Below, piece after piece: positions 1-7,399 of a DNA stretch of 64,000 bases. This DNA is from Bacillota bacterium (lineage in GTDB: Bacteria; Bacillota; Clostridia; Lachnospirales; Lachnospiraceae), in NCBI GenBank assembly GCA_023392535.1, contig JAEVYY010000009.1:434001-498000 (forward strand), read 5' to 3'. The stretch's first letter is position 1. Each line of letters begins with the position of its first letter. The translations under genes and the position numbers were made by a program. The notes beneath the pieces are model-generated. The model was given only the letters and a program-made list of their open reading frames with translations, did no database searches and was not told where the DNA came from.

Positions 1-1185
1 TTCCGTATAAACATCACTTAACCAGCTATCCCATTCAATTAATTTTATTTCTGCTGTTACACCAATTGCCTTTAATTCTTCTGCTATGACCTGTGCTGTA
101 TCCACATGCTGCTGATAATTGGAAGGGACTGTGATGGTAAAAGTGAACCCATTCGGATATCCTGCTTCTATAAGCAGTTCTTTTGCCTTTTCAATATCTT
201 GTTTATAGAGCTCATTTAAGCTTTTATCATAATATTTCTCAAACGCAGGAATCATGCTGCTTCCAATTTGAGTTCCCTTACCATCTGAGACCATATTCAT
301 GATTTTCTGCGGATCAATGGCATAACAAAGGGCCTTACGAACCAGAACCTGATTAAAAGGCTCTACCTTATTATTTAAATACATAGCCTGTACAAGATTC
401 ATGGTACCAACTTCAATGTTAAAATCGTTACCCAGCTCTTCTGCCTGATTAGAAGTAACTCTTGCATACATATCAATCGAGCCGCCCATTAGGTTCATCG
501 TAATTGTGTCAGCATTTGCAATCACTTTAAAAATTACATTTTCAATATGTGCCGGTTCGCCCCAATAAAGATCAAATTTTTTCATTATGATATTTTCCTG
601 TGGCGACCGCGAAACATATTGATAAGGTCCCGTTCCAATTGGCACCGTATCCGGGGTTTTATTGGATGATGGTATAATTGCAGTTGTCATATATGCCAGA
701 AACGAGGTGTCTTCATTCTTTAATACTATCTGAATGGTGTTATTATCTGCAATAATTACATCCTTAATATTAGAATATGCTGCTACTAGTGGTTCTCCAT
801 TACTAGTATCAGCACATCTATCTATCGAATACTTAATGTCCTCTACTGTAACTAAACTTCCATCGTGGAATTTTATACCTTCTCTCAATTTGAAAGTATA
901 CGTTTTTCCATCCTCTGATATTTCATACTCACTTGCTACAGCAGGGTTCAGATTACCTTTGCTATCTGGCTTCATCAAGCCTTCAAATACATTGAATAAT
1001 ACCTCTTTAGTTCCTGCCGCAACAGCTTTGTGTGGGTCAAGACTATCCTCAATATCCTGGGGTATTCCAACAGTAATCATGGAAGAAGCGTCACCTGCCT
1101 TATCACCTGAACATCCATTCAGTGCAATAGTTAGTGTAAGTAACACAACCAGTAGAAGGAGAAAATTCATTTTTTTCCTTTTCAT
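1..1185 (-). CDS. Peptide ABC transporter substrate-binding lipoprotein, family 5 (C-terminus outside window)
   Basis: Extracellular solute-binding lipoprotein of the oligopeptide/dipeptide (SBP_bac_5) type, which would deliver peptides or similar ligands to an ABC permease. The 395 codons in the window are open to the left edge. The protein starts MKRKKMNF, has a hydrophobic signal segment and a lipobox ending LNGC, so Lgt lipidates the cysteine near residue 25. Family features follow: an early DSLDPHKA segment, then GKTYTFKLREGIKFHDG, and WDSWLSDVYTE at the edge. Family members are about 520-560 residues, so roughly a quarter is missing. The start at 1185 has an AGGAAAAGGAC ribosome site. 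Permease and ATPase genes would lie to the left. Exact ligand (peptide, nickel, other) cannot be told. Confidence 0.9.
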   Translation of the reverse strand, partial: MKRKKMNFLLLLVVLLTLTIALNGCSGDKAGDASSMITVGIPQDIEDSLDPHKAVAAGTKEVLFNVFEGLMKPDSKGNLNPAVASEYEISEDGKTYTFKLREGIKFHDGSLVTVEDIKYSIDRCADTSNGEPLVAAYSNIKDVIIADNNTIQIVLKNEDTSFLAYMTTAIIPSSNKTPDTVPIGTGPYQYVSRSPQENIIMKKFDLYWGEPAHIENVIFKVIANADTITMNLMGGSIDMYARVTSNQAEELGNDFNIEVGTMNLVQAMYLNNKVEPFNQVLVRKALCYAIDPQKIMNMVSDGKGTQIGSSMIPAFEKYYDKSLNELYKQDIEKAKELLIEAGYPNGFTFTITVPSNYQQHVDTAQVIAEELKAIGVTAEIKLIEWDSWLSDVYTE

Positions 1186-1243
1186 GTGTCCTTTTCCTTT
1201 CTTCTCATCTACCTTATAGGTAGATCTATTCCTATTATTTAGT

Positions 1244-1275
1244 TGTATGAATGTTAATGTTTTAACATTCATACA
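1244..1275. promoter_or_regulatory. Perfect 32-base inverted repeat, candidate operator of the peptide-binding gene
   Basis: Two perfect 14-base arms (1244-1257 TGTATGAATGTTAA and 1262-1275 TTAACATTCATACA) are separated by TGTT. It lies 59 bases upstream of the start codon at 1185 and directly downstream of the likely -10 box, a typical repressor-operator position. An RNA hairpin in the leader is the alternative. The 10-mer ATACAGTATT overlaps its edge (1271-1280) and recurs at 1317-1326. Confidence 0.6.
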
Positions 1276-1279
1276 GTAT

Positions 1280-1309
1280 TGTATAAAATTTTTTTTAAAA
1301 ACGCAAGTA
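1280..1309 (-). promoter_or_regulatory. Probable sigma-A promoter of the peptide-binding lipoprotein gene
   Basis: On the minus strand a weak TTGCGT -35 box is followed after 17 bases by TACAAT (five of six to consensus). Transcription would begin inside the 32-base palindrome. The -35 match is poor, so an activator may be needed. Confidence 0.45.
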
Positions 1310-1350
1310 TTTTTTTATACAGTATTTCTTTTTTTTTCATTATTAATCAT

Positions 1351-1364
1351 CCTATCATGATAGG
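1351..1364. repeat. 14-base perfect palindrome upstream of the peptide-binding gene
   Basis: CCTATCATGATAGG is its own reverse complement. It lies between the terminator-like hairpin at 1387-1436 and the predicted promoter of the lipoprotein gene, where an activator could bind. No factor can be assigned. Confidence 0.4.
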
Positions 1365-1386
1365 CCTTTAGAAAATATTATAAGAG

Positions 1387-1436
1387 AAAAAACAGACTGT
1401 AAGTATCCTGAGCTCGATACTTACAGTCTGTTTTTT
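1387..1436. terminator. Strong bidirectional intrinsic terminator
   Basis: Arms of about 21 bases (1387-1407 and 1416-1436; core ACAGACTGTAAGTATC pairing with GATACTTACAGTCTGT) enclose an 8-base loop and are flanked by A and T runs, so it can work in either direction. In the minus direction it lies 222 bases beyond the LytTR gene, closing that transcript or the candidate small RNA. Confidence 0.85.
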
Positions 1437-1540
1437 TGAGTGTGCTTGAACTAAAAACTATCTCCCGTACCCTTGTCATTCCGGTTGACATATATATATA
1501 GATAGTCAGCCACCCCATATATGAGCTAACCCTTCTACAC
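1387..1540 (-). ncRNA. Candidate structured RNA with own promoter and terminator
   Basis: The 270 bases between the LytTR stop and the lipoprotein promoter region hold no convincing gene. An extended -10 box (TGCTACAAT, minus strand, 1547-1555) would start an RNA near 1540. The RNA can fold as hairpin GUUAGC/GCUGAC (1525-1530 with 1505-1510), then a stem ACUAUCU/AGAUAGU (1500-1506 with 1457-1463) containing a small UGUCA/UGACA hairpin, with a possible closing GUGU/ACAC pairing, and ends at the terminator 1387-1436. I compared it from memory with guanidine-I, TPP, purine, glycine and c-di-GMP motifs and could not match it to any. It may be a small RNA, a riboswitch, or chance pairing in AT-rich DNA. 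Confidence 0.35.
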
Positions 1541-1657
1541 AACGATATTGTAGCATAAATAATACCTTTTTTTACCATATTGTAATAATTAACCTATTTG
1601 CTCGTCATGTTAACGTTTGACATAACTAGGTATTTGTTATTTTAATAACGATATCAA

Positions 1658-2365
1658 TTAGGAACGTATTATCATATAATTTCGATAGGCTGCATTTAGC
1701 ATTGAAATATACTTTTTAGATATCGGAAGCTTATGTTCATTATTTAAAACAACAGCTTCTCCTTCAATTGTCTTCAAATACTCCATGTTAATAATAAAAG
1801 ACTTATGTATTTGCACGAACATTTGAGATTCTACTTGCTCTAACGTAGTTTTCATCGTCCCATAACACTCTATTACCTGATTTTCCGTATTAATCATTAT
1901 CTTTCTTCCATTACTCTCAAAATATAATATCTTATCCAAATTTTCCGTATATTTACGTTTTCCAATTTTATAGGTAAAGAACCTTTTTTTCAAATTCACA
2001 TAATCGATTGCTTTTAAAATAATCCTCTTTGTATTCTTTTCATCAAATGGTTTTACAATGTAATTAAATGCCAGAACCTCAAATGCCTCCTGCATTAATT
2101 CTCTATGGCTCGTTACAAAAATTATAATTGCATTAAAGTCAGTCTGACGTATTTTCTTTGCTACTTCTAGACCACTTACTGCATTCAATTCAATATCAAG
2201 AATATAAATATGAAATATTTTCTGTTCCAAACGATTTAGTAATTCTTCACCTGACAAAAATGTTGTGATTGAATAAGAAGCACTTCTCGATAGAAAACAT
2301 TCATCTACTATACTTTCCAGCTTTCCTGAAATAATAGAATTATCATCACATATAGCAATATTCAT
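1658..2365 (-). CDS. LytTR-family response regulator (AgrA/VirR type)
   Basis: Cytoplasmic transcription regulator of 235 residues. The receiver domain (about 1-120) has the acidic pocket CDD near residue 7, the phospho-acceptor aspartate in the YILDIEL strand and the KPF lysine. The LytTR DNA-binding domain (about 135-235) ends with QIHKSFIINMEYLKTIEG and LPISKKY. I chose the ATG at 2365 because GGGAGGTGTGAGA precedes it; an in-frame ATG 15 bases upstream has that ribosome site inside its reading frame. No histidine kinase is adjacent, so its sensor must lie elsewhere. It is read toward the peptide-binding lipoprotein gene, but a terminator and a new promoter lie between them. Confidence 0.9.
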   Translation of the reverse strand: MNIAICDDNSIISGKLESIVDECFLSRSASYSITTFLSGEELLNRLEQKIFHIYILDIELNAVSGLEVAKKIRQTDFNAIIIFVTSHRELMQEAFEVLAFNYIVKPFDEKNTKRIILKAIDYVNLKKRFFTYKIGKRKYTENLDKILYFESNGRKIMINTENQVIECYGTMKTTLEQVESQMFVQIHKSFIINMEYLKTIEGEAVVLNNEHKLPISKKYISMLNAAYRNYMIIRS

Positions 2366-2390
2366 TCTCACACCTCCCAATGATATTTCA

Positions 2391-2418
2391 AAGAAAAAGG
2401 TTGCCTTTCGGCAACCTT
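2391..2418 (-). terminator. Intrinsic terminator after nrdR
   Basis: The 9-base stem AAGGTTGCC/GGCAACCTT (2397-2405 with 2410-2418) has a 4-base loop and is followed on the minus strand by TTTTTCTTT. It lies about 155 bases past the nrdR stop and just upstream of the LytTR start. Confidence 0.8.
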
Positions 2419-2573
2419 GCGCAAATCTAAATACGGAACTTTTAAGCCTATCATAAAAATAGCTCTCAACAAAAGATATATTATAGAAATGCCTAATCTT
2501 TTATATCAGATTATCAACCAAGTAATTTTTAAAGATTTATCAGTATTTATAGGAAAACCAGCTAAAACCTCCA

Positions 2574-3023
2574 TTATTTTAATACTTTTTTCAATTCATC
2601 CATGAACGTATTGATATCTTTAAATTCTCTATAAACAGAAGCGAACCTGACATATGCTACCGCTTCCAATTTTTTTAATTTATTCATGACCAATTCCCCG
2701 ATGATGGTACTGGAAATTTCTTTTTCTTCCATGTTAAAAATTTCTGTCTCCACCTCATCTACCAGTTGATTGATCTGATTTGCACTAATTGGTCTCTTAT
2801 GGCAAGCGCGTAATACACCTGCTTCAATTTTCGCTCTATCATAAGTCTCCCGGTTATTATCTTTTTTAATAATAATTAATGGAATAGTCTCTATCTTTTC
2901 ATAGGTTGTAAAACGCTTATCACATTCGTCGCATACACGACGCCTTCTGATTGAATTATTCTCTTCCGCCGGTCTGGAATCAATGACCCTTGTATTTTCA
3001 TGACCACAAAATGGGCATTTCAT
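2574..3023 (-). CDS. nrdR: Transcriptional repressor NrdR
   Basis: ATP/dATP-sensing repressor of ribonucleotide reductase genes; a soluble zinc-ribbon plus ATP-cone protein that binds NrdR boxes. The 149 residues show the four zinc cysteines (C3, C6, C31, C34 in MKCPFC and CDECDKRFTTYE), basic RRRR before the second pair, and an ATP-cone (about 49-139) with KAGV-like KIEAGVLRACHKRPI. Length matches the family. The ATG at 3023 follows GGAGGAGGG by 8 bases and is preferred to a GTG 9 bases upstream. It is read from its own promoter in the gap before ylmC. No nrd genes are in the window. Confidence 0.97.
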   Translation of the reverse strand: MKCPFCGHENTRVIDSRPAEENNSIRRRRVCDECDKRFTTYEKIETIPLIIIKKDNNRETYDRAKIEAGVLRACHKRPISANQINQLVDEVETEIFNMEEKEISSTIIGELVMNKLKKLEAVAYVRFASVYREFKDINTFMDELKKVLK

Positions 3024-3066
3024 GATATGCACCCTCCTCCAAATATAACCTCCATATGATATATTG

Positions 3067-3096
3067 ATTATATGCTATTCATTTTGCTTATGTCAA
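3067..3096 (-). promoter_or_regulatory. Sigma-A promoter of nrdR
   Basis: Minus strand TTGACA (3091-3096) and TATAAT (3067-3072) are both perfect, spaced 18 bases. They lie in the 107-base gap between the ylmC stop and the nrdR start. Confidence 0.8.
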
Positions 3097-3130
3097 CTAA
3101 TTTTATGGAAGGCCCGTATATATGAACTAT

Positions 3131-3361
3131 TTAGAGGTCCACCAGAATAATATCTGGACCAATCTGTTTGATATCTTTATAAAGAATTACGTATTCTGAA
3201 TCACAGCAACCTAAAATATTAAAGAAGGAATACCGATCTCTTACAATAATTTTAAATATCTGTCCTGAACATTTATCAAATTCCAAATCACATACGTGAC
3301 CTAGTTTTTTGCAATTTTTTATATTGATTACTTCTTTATCTCTTAACTCTGAAAATAGCAT
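3131..3361 (-). CDS. YlmC/YmxH-family PRC-barrel sporulation-associated protein
   Basis: Small (76-residue) PRC-barrel-like protein of the YlmC/YmxH family, found in spore formers beside sigG or in the ftsZ-sigE region. It begins MLFSELRDKEVINIKN, has the GHVCDLEFD strand and ends in a QIGPDIILVDL strand, matching the family's usual 75-90 residues. The ribosome site GGAG is 6 bases before the ATG. Molecular function is unknown in the family. It follows sigG by 65 bases and may share its forespore transcript, which is inference from position. Confidence 0.85.
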   Translation of the reverse strand: MLFSELRDKEVINIKNCKKLGHVCDLEFDKCSGQIFKIIVRDRYSFFNILGCCDSEYVILYKDIKQIGPDIILVDL

Positions 3362-3426
3362 TTCAAACTCCGAACAGCCCTTTTCTATAGACTATTCGAA
3401 GTTTATATAATTATGACATATTTTAG

Positions 3427-4206
3427 CTAACCTGCAAGATATTTTTTCATACAATGAAGTGCATTTTTCTCTAATCTGCTGACTTGAGCCTGTGATATAC
3501 CAATGATATCCGCTACCTCCATCTGTGTTTTTCCCTGAAAGAAGCGTAAGCTTATAATTTGATGCTCTCTTGCATTCAAATGTTTCATCGCCTCGCTTAA
3601 AGATAATTTCTCAACCCATGCTTCTTCTTTATTTTTTTTATCACTTATCTGATCCATTACAAAAAGGGTATCTCCCCCTTCTGTATACACTGGTTCATAG
3701 AGACTCATTGGATTTTGAATAGCATCCAGAGCATATACAATATCTTCTTTTGCAATACCGATTTCAGTTGCTAATTCTGCAATTGTAGGTTCTTTTAAAT
3801 TCCTTCGTGTCATACTCTCCTTTGTATAAATTGCCTTATACGCGGTATCTTTCAGTGATCGACTGACACGAATCGCATTATTATCTCTTAAATATCTCCT
3901 TATCTCACCAATAATCATAGGTACAGCGTAAGTACTGAACTTTACATTTAGAGAGCTGTCAAAATTGTCGATTGCCTTAATGAGACCGATACACCCTATT
4001 TGGAACAAATCGTCTACATCTTCATTTCTAGATGCAAATCTTTTTATTACACTTAATACCAATCGAAGATTCCCTTCAATATACGCTTCCCTTGCCTCGT
4101 GGTCTCCCTGCTCAATTTTTGCAAATAAAGCTTCCTTCTCCTTATTTTTAAGGAGAGGAAGCTTTGCTGTATTCACACCACATATCTCAACTTTTCCCTG
4201 CACCAT
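3427..4206 (-). CDS. sigG: Sporulation sigma factor SigG
   Basis: RNA polymerase sigma factor of the late forespore. 259 residues, usual length for SigG. Region 2 includes DVDDLFQIGCIGLIKAIDNFD and YAVPMIIGEIRRYLRDNN; region 4 ends with the helix-turn-helix TQMEVADIIGISQAQVSRLEK. The amino end (KVEICGVNTAKLPLL) is the SigG-type leader, not a pro-sequence. Start ATG follows AGGAGGAAGAAACAA. It lies directly after sigE, as in Bacillus and most Clostridia, and its 75-base upstream gap suggests its own promoter in addition to read-through. An inverted repeat AGTATG/CATACT (about 4220-4243) lies in that gap. Confidence 0.97.
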   Translation of the reverse strand: MVQGKVEICGVNTAKLPLLKNKEKEALFAKIEQGDHEAREAYIEGNLRLVLSVIKRFASRNEDVDDLFQIGCIGLIKAIDNFDSSLNVKFSTYAVPMIIGEIRRYLRDNNAIRVSRSLKDTAYKAIYTKESMTRRNLKEPTIAELATEIGIAKEDIVYALDAIQNPMSLYEPVYTEGGDTLFVMDQISDKKNKEEAWVEKLSLSEAMKHLNAREHQIISLRFFQGKTQMEVADIIGISQAQVSRLEKNALHCMKKYLAG

Positions 4207-4281
4207 TTGTTTCTTCCTCCTAGTATGTTATCAACTTGCATACTAAAATAATGCTCAAATAATGCAGTTACTATTCATTGT

Positions 4282-5022
4282 CTATGATTCTTTTACAATT
4301 TCTTTTTTTAATTGTTTCATAATCTTTTTTTCAAGTCTGGATATATAAGATTGTGAAATTCCAAGTAACATTGCAACTTCTTTTTGTGTCATCTCTTCTC
4401 CATCTGCCGTATGTAATCCAAACCTTAGATTGACAATCATTTTCTCTCTTTCAGAAAGTTTTTCAATTGCTTTGTTAAGAAGTTTACGTTCTACTTCATC
4501 TTCTATATCTTTATAAATTACATCTTCATCCGTCCCTAATATATCCGATAAAAGAAGTTCATTCCCATCCCAATCCACATTTAGTGGTTCATCGATAGAT
4601 ACTTCTAATTTTGTTTTATTATTTCTTCTTAAATACATTAATATTTCATTTTCTATACAACGTGATGCATATGTTGCTAATTTTATATTTTTTTCCGGAT
4701 TGAAAGTATTGATTGATTTAATTAATCCAATAGTTCCTATTGATATTAGATCTTCTACCCCCACACCAGTGTTATCAAACTTTTTTGCTATATATACAAC
4801 CAATCTCAGATTATGCTCTATCAAAATTGATTTTGCTTCATCATCATATTCTGTTCCGAGATCATTGATGATCTTATTCTCTCTCTCTGATTCCAAAGGT
4901 GCTGGTAATACTTCTGCACCTCCAATATAATGAATATCCCCTTGCTTGGAAGTCAAGAAACCTGGTTCTCTTCTTGCCATTCTAAATTGTATCTTCCCCG
5001 GTATTGCCACTTTAAAAATCAT
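4282..5022 (-). CDS. sigE: Pro-sigma-E, mother-cell sporulation sigma factor
   Basis: First mother-cell-specific sigma factor, made as an inactive precursor and cleaved by SpoIIGA. 246 residues. The amino-terminal pro-region (about 1-30) precedes the conserved YIGGAEVLPAPL. Region 2 has VEDLISIGTIGLIKSINTF and YASRCIENEILMYLRR; region 4 ends with TQKEVAMLLGISQSYISRLEKK. The ATG follows TTAGGAGGAG. It is 11 bases after spoIIGA, so the two form the spoIIG operon, matching their obligate precursor-protease relation. Confidence 0.97.
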   Translation of the reverse strand: MIFKVAIPGKIQFRMARREPGFLTSKQGDIHYIGGAEVLPAPLESERENKIINDLGTEYDDEAKSILIEHNLRLVVYIAKKFDNTGVGVEDLISIGTIGLIKSINTFNPEKNIKLATYASRCIENEILMYLRRNNKTKLEVSIDEPLNVDWDGNELLLSDILGTDEDVIYKDIEDEVERKLLNKAIEKLSEREKMIVNLRFGLHTADGEEMTQKEVAMLLGISQSYISRLEKKIMKQLKKEIVKES

Positions 5023-5033
5023 GTATACTCCTC

Positions 5034-5840
5034 CTAATTTTCTAATAGTTTTGGATGTAAAATCATCTGATATTGATTGTCCGAACTTATCTTTCCTTCG
5101 TATACCCCTATCATAACCGATTCACGGGTAATTGCTTCCAATTTCCCACATATAGTCATTCGCTCAATACGGAATCCAGGTAGAATCCCATTTGCTTTAC
5201 CAATTGAATGAAATGGTATGACGCGATATCCTGGCTGCTCCTCATATGGCTTAAAACATTGTAGCGCATCTGCTTCAATAATAGATACTGGTTGGCCACT
5301 GATAGGATCCTGCAAACCATTTCCTGTATCCAACAATGCGTGCAAATTCATCTTATTTCCAGAACTAATAATTTGTATTTGATACCTTTCGCGTTTTTTT
5401 CGACTAAATACAGTAACAAAAAACCAATTTAAGAACCAGTAAGATACATATGCGATACTTAAGAATTCCATCATTTTCATTTGATGGACCTTTATGAATT
5501 GCAATTGATTCCATACAAAATCCATTGCTCCATAAAATGTAAAAGCCATAAAAAATAACAGAACTGTGCTTCGTAAAAGTTGATTCAGTTCTGTAATACG
5601 AAGTCCTATTTTTACCATAATAGCACTCACCATGACATAGGCAAGTAGCATTTTAATCCAGATTGGACATGGTACCATTACAATAAGCATGCATTCACAA
5701 AATGCGCCCAATGCTGCTCCGGATAAGATACGTAAGTGCGTGGCAGTACACTTTAGTATTTTTCTTAACAGACTTAACAACAAAAGATTCAGGCACAAAT
5801 TTGTAAAGAACAAACTATCTATGTAAACTTCGTAATACAC
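5034..5840 (-). CDS. spoIIGA: Sigma-E processing peptidase SpoIIGA
   Basis: Membrane aspartic protease that cleaves the pro-region of sigma-E in the mother cell after a forespore signal (SpoIIR). 268 residues. The first half has about five membrane segments (to about residue 145); the second half is the cytoplasmic protease domain with the catalytic motif LLDTGNGLQDP (Asp near 171) and a later HSIGKANGILPGF strand. Starts with GTG after AAGGAGGTGAATT. First gene of the spoIIG operon behind a promoter with 22-base spacing, a hallmark of Spo0A-activated spoIIG in Bacillus. Confidence 0.95.
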   Translation of the reverse strand: MYYEVYIDSLFFTNLCLNLLLLSLLRKILKCTATHLRILSGAALGAFCECMLIVMVPCPIWIKMLLAYVMVSAIMVKIGLRITELNQLLRSTVLLFFMAFTFYGAMDFVWNQLQFIKVHQMKMMEFLSIAYVSYWFLNWFFVTVFSRKKRERYQIQIISSGNKMNLHALLDTGNGLQDPISGQPVSIIEADALQCFKPYEEQPGYRVIPFHSIGKANGILPGFRIERMTICGKLEAITRESVMIGVYEGKISSDNQYQMILHPKLLEN

Positions 5841-5900
5841 AATTCACCTCCTTCGTTCTCTAAATAATCTAGAAAATGAATGATTCACTGTCTGTTATTT

Positions 5901-5934
5901 ATTATAGACAACTTCACCGTATAAATTTTGTCAG
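5901..5934 (-). promoter_or_regulatory. Spo0A-type sigma-A promoter of spoIIGA-sigE, 22-base spacer
   Basis: Minus strand CTGACA (5929-5934) and a perfect TATAAT (5901-5906) are 22 bases apart rather than 17. The same wide spacing is known for the Bacillus subtilis spoIIG promoter, where Spo0A bound at the -35 region compensates. TGACAAA, one mismatch from the 0A box TGNCGAA, overlaps the -35 box. Confidence 0.65.
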
Positions 5935-6051
5935 ATTAATGTATATAAATCTGCAAATTTATCTACAAAAAAACCTAAAAAAAGCAAACAAGTCTGATTT
6001 ATAGACTAATATACCCATATAGAATACAGGTGCATATTTTCCAATGTAATT

Positions 6052-6090
6052 AAAAAAAGCCATTTGGTTTAATCCAAATGGCTTTTTTTT
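6052..6090 (-). terminator. Intrinsic terminator after ftsZ
   Basis: A stem of AAAAGCCATTTGG with CCAAATGGCTTTT around TTTAAT, with a T run on the minus strand, lies 16 bases after the ftsZ stop. It ends the dcw operon and separates it from spoIIG. Confidence 0.9.
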
Positions 6091-6105
6091 AAGTATTCAA
6101 TATCT

Positions 6106-7290
6106 TTATTTATTTCTTTGTAAAAAATCAGGGATTTTTAATGATTTTTCTTCTACATTGCTTCTTAAATCATGCGGTTTCTGAATTCCCGTAATCGGTT
6201 TAATTGGGGTTGTCCCTATCGACGATGAAGATGGAGTCAAACTTGCTGCCGTTAATGTTGTTGACTTCGGTTTTACACTTGGAACAGCGCCTGATTTCGT
6301 GTTATAGGAGAAACTTCCAGCAAATTTATTTTGAACTGGCTGCTCTTCCAACCCTGTTGCAATTACGGTTATCGTACAGGCATCAGTCAATGATTCATCA
6401 TACATGGCCCCAAAAATAATATTGACATCATCACCTGCTAAATCCTGTACATAACTTGCTGCATCAGATGCATCCGCCAACGTTATGTCACCAGATACAT
6501 TTATAATTACATGCGTTGCGCCACTTATTGTTGTCTCAAGCAATGGACTCTCTACAGCCATTTTCACAGCCTCACTAGCCTTATCATCACCTTTTCCTAC
6601 TCCAATACCAATATGCGCAATACCCTTGTCCTTCATAACGGTCTGTACATCTGCAAAATCAAGATTAATAATCGCTGGACGGTTAATTAAATCCGTAATT
6701 CCCTGTACCGCCTGTTGCAATACTTCATCTGCTTTTTTTAAAGCATCAGGCATGGTGGTCCTACGATCCACAATCTCTAACAATTTATCGTTTGGAATTA
6801 CAATCAGTGTATCTACACTTTCTTTTAACTTTTCGATTCCTGTAATTGCATTTACCATACGAGCCTTGGCTTCAAATCGGAACGGTTTTGTAACCACGCC
6901 AACTGTTAAAATACCCATATCTTTTGCCAATTTAGCTGCCACAGGTGCCGCACCTGTACCTGTTCCGCCGCCCATTCCACACGTTACGAACACCATATCA
7001 GCGCCCTTTACAGCAGCTGCAATCTCTTCTGCACTTTCTTCTGCAGCCTTTTCTCCAATTTCAGGCTTTGCTCCTGCTCCAAGTCCCTTCGTCAATTTTT
7101 CTCCGATTTGAAGTAACTTTGGCGCCTTACACAATTGTAATGCCTGTTTATCTGTATTAAGGCCAATAAAATCAACCCCATCAATATTTTCATCAATCAT
7201 TCTATTTACAGCATTATTGCCTGCACCACCAACACCAACTACGATGATTTTTGCAGCAGTTTCTGCATCATTTGTTTTAATTTCAAGCAA
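6106..7290 (-). CDS. ftsZ: Cell division protein FtsZ
   Basis: Tubulin-like GTPase that polymerises into the Z ring at mid-cell or at the polar sporulation septum. 394 residues. GTP-binding signature GGGTGTG at about 107-113, the early GVGGAGNNAV loop, and the T7 catalytic loop NLDFADVQTVM near 210-220. A variable linker (about 320-380, rich in T, S, P) leads to the carboxy-terminal peptide IPDFLQRNK that binds partners such as FtsA or SepF. It starts with TTG, supported by GGAGG 7 bases upstream. Last gene of the dcw operon. No ftsA is beside it in this window. Confidence 0.98.
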   Translation of the reverse strand: MLEIKTNDAETAAKIIVVGVGGAGNNAVNRMIDENIDGVDFIGLNTDKQALQLCKAPKLLQIGEKLTKGLGAGAKPEIGEKAAEESAEEIAAAVKGADMVFVTCGMGGGTGTGAAPVAAKLAKDMGILTVGVVTKPFRFEAKARMVNAITGIEKLKESVDTLIVIPNDKLLEIVDRRTTMPDALKKADEVLQQAVQGITDLINRPAIINLDFADVQTVMKDKGIAHIGIGVGKGDDKASEAVKMAVESPLLETTISGATHVIINVSGDITLADASDAASYVQDLAGDDVNIIFGAMYDESLTDACTITVIATGLEEQPVQNKFAGSFSYNTKSGAVPSVKPKSTTLTAASLTPSSSSIGTTPIKPITGIQKPHDLRSNVEEKSLKIPDFLQRNK

Positions 7291-7399
7291 GGTAGTTCCT
7301 CCTTCTTATTCCCATTTAAACTCCACATATCTCATAATATAATTTTTTGGTGAATTTATCAACACATTTTTTCATTTTCTTCGCTTTTTTGTCGGGAAT

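Noticed and set aside
734..1219. 161-residue plus-strand reading frame
   Set aside because: It is antisense to the peptide-binding lipoprotein, whose minus-strand frame has a signal peptide and family motifs.
1437..1540. Guanidine-I or other known riboswitch identity for the structured region
   Set aside because: Only short matches such as CGGGAGA are shared; the conserved core does not align from memory, so no class name is given.
1378..1578. 66-residue minus-strand reading frame ending in the terminator hairpin
   Set aside because: Its last codons are the terminator stem, it has no good ribosome site and no protein-like pattern; treated as part of the structured noncoding region.
2417..2605. 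62-residue plus-strand reading frame by nrdR
   Set aside because: Overlaps the nrdR end and its terminator, begins with TTG, and has no ribosome site.
4220..4243. Inverted repeat AGTATG/CATACT as a sigma-F/G promoter of sigG
   Set aside because: The -35 and -10 patterns for sigma-F/G could not be matched convincingly; the repeat is mentioned in the sigG entry only.
6485..7111. 208-residue plus-strand reading frame
   Set aside because: Antisense shadow of ftsZ; composition (V/T/S/A-rich) is as expected from the opposite strand of an alanine/glycine-rich gene.
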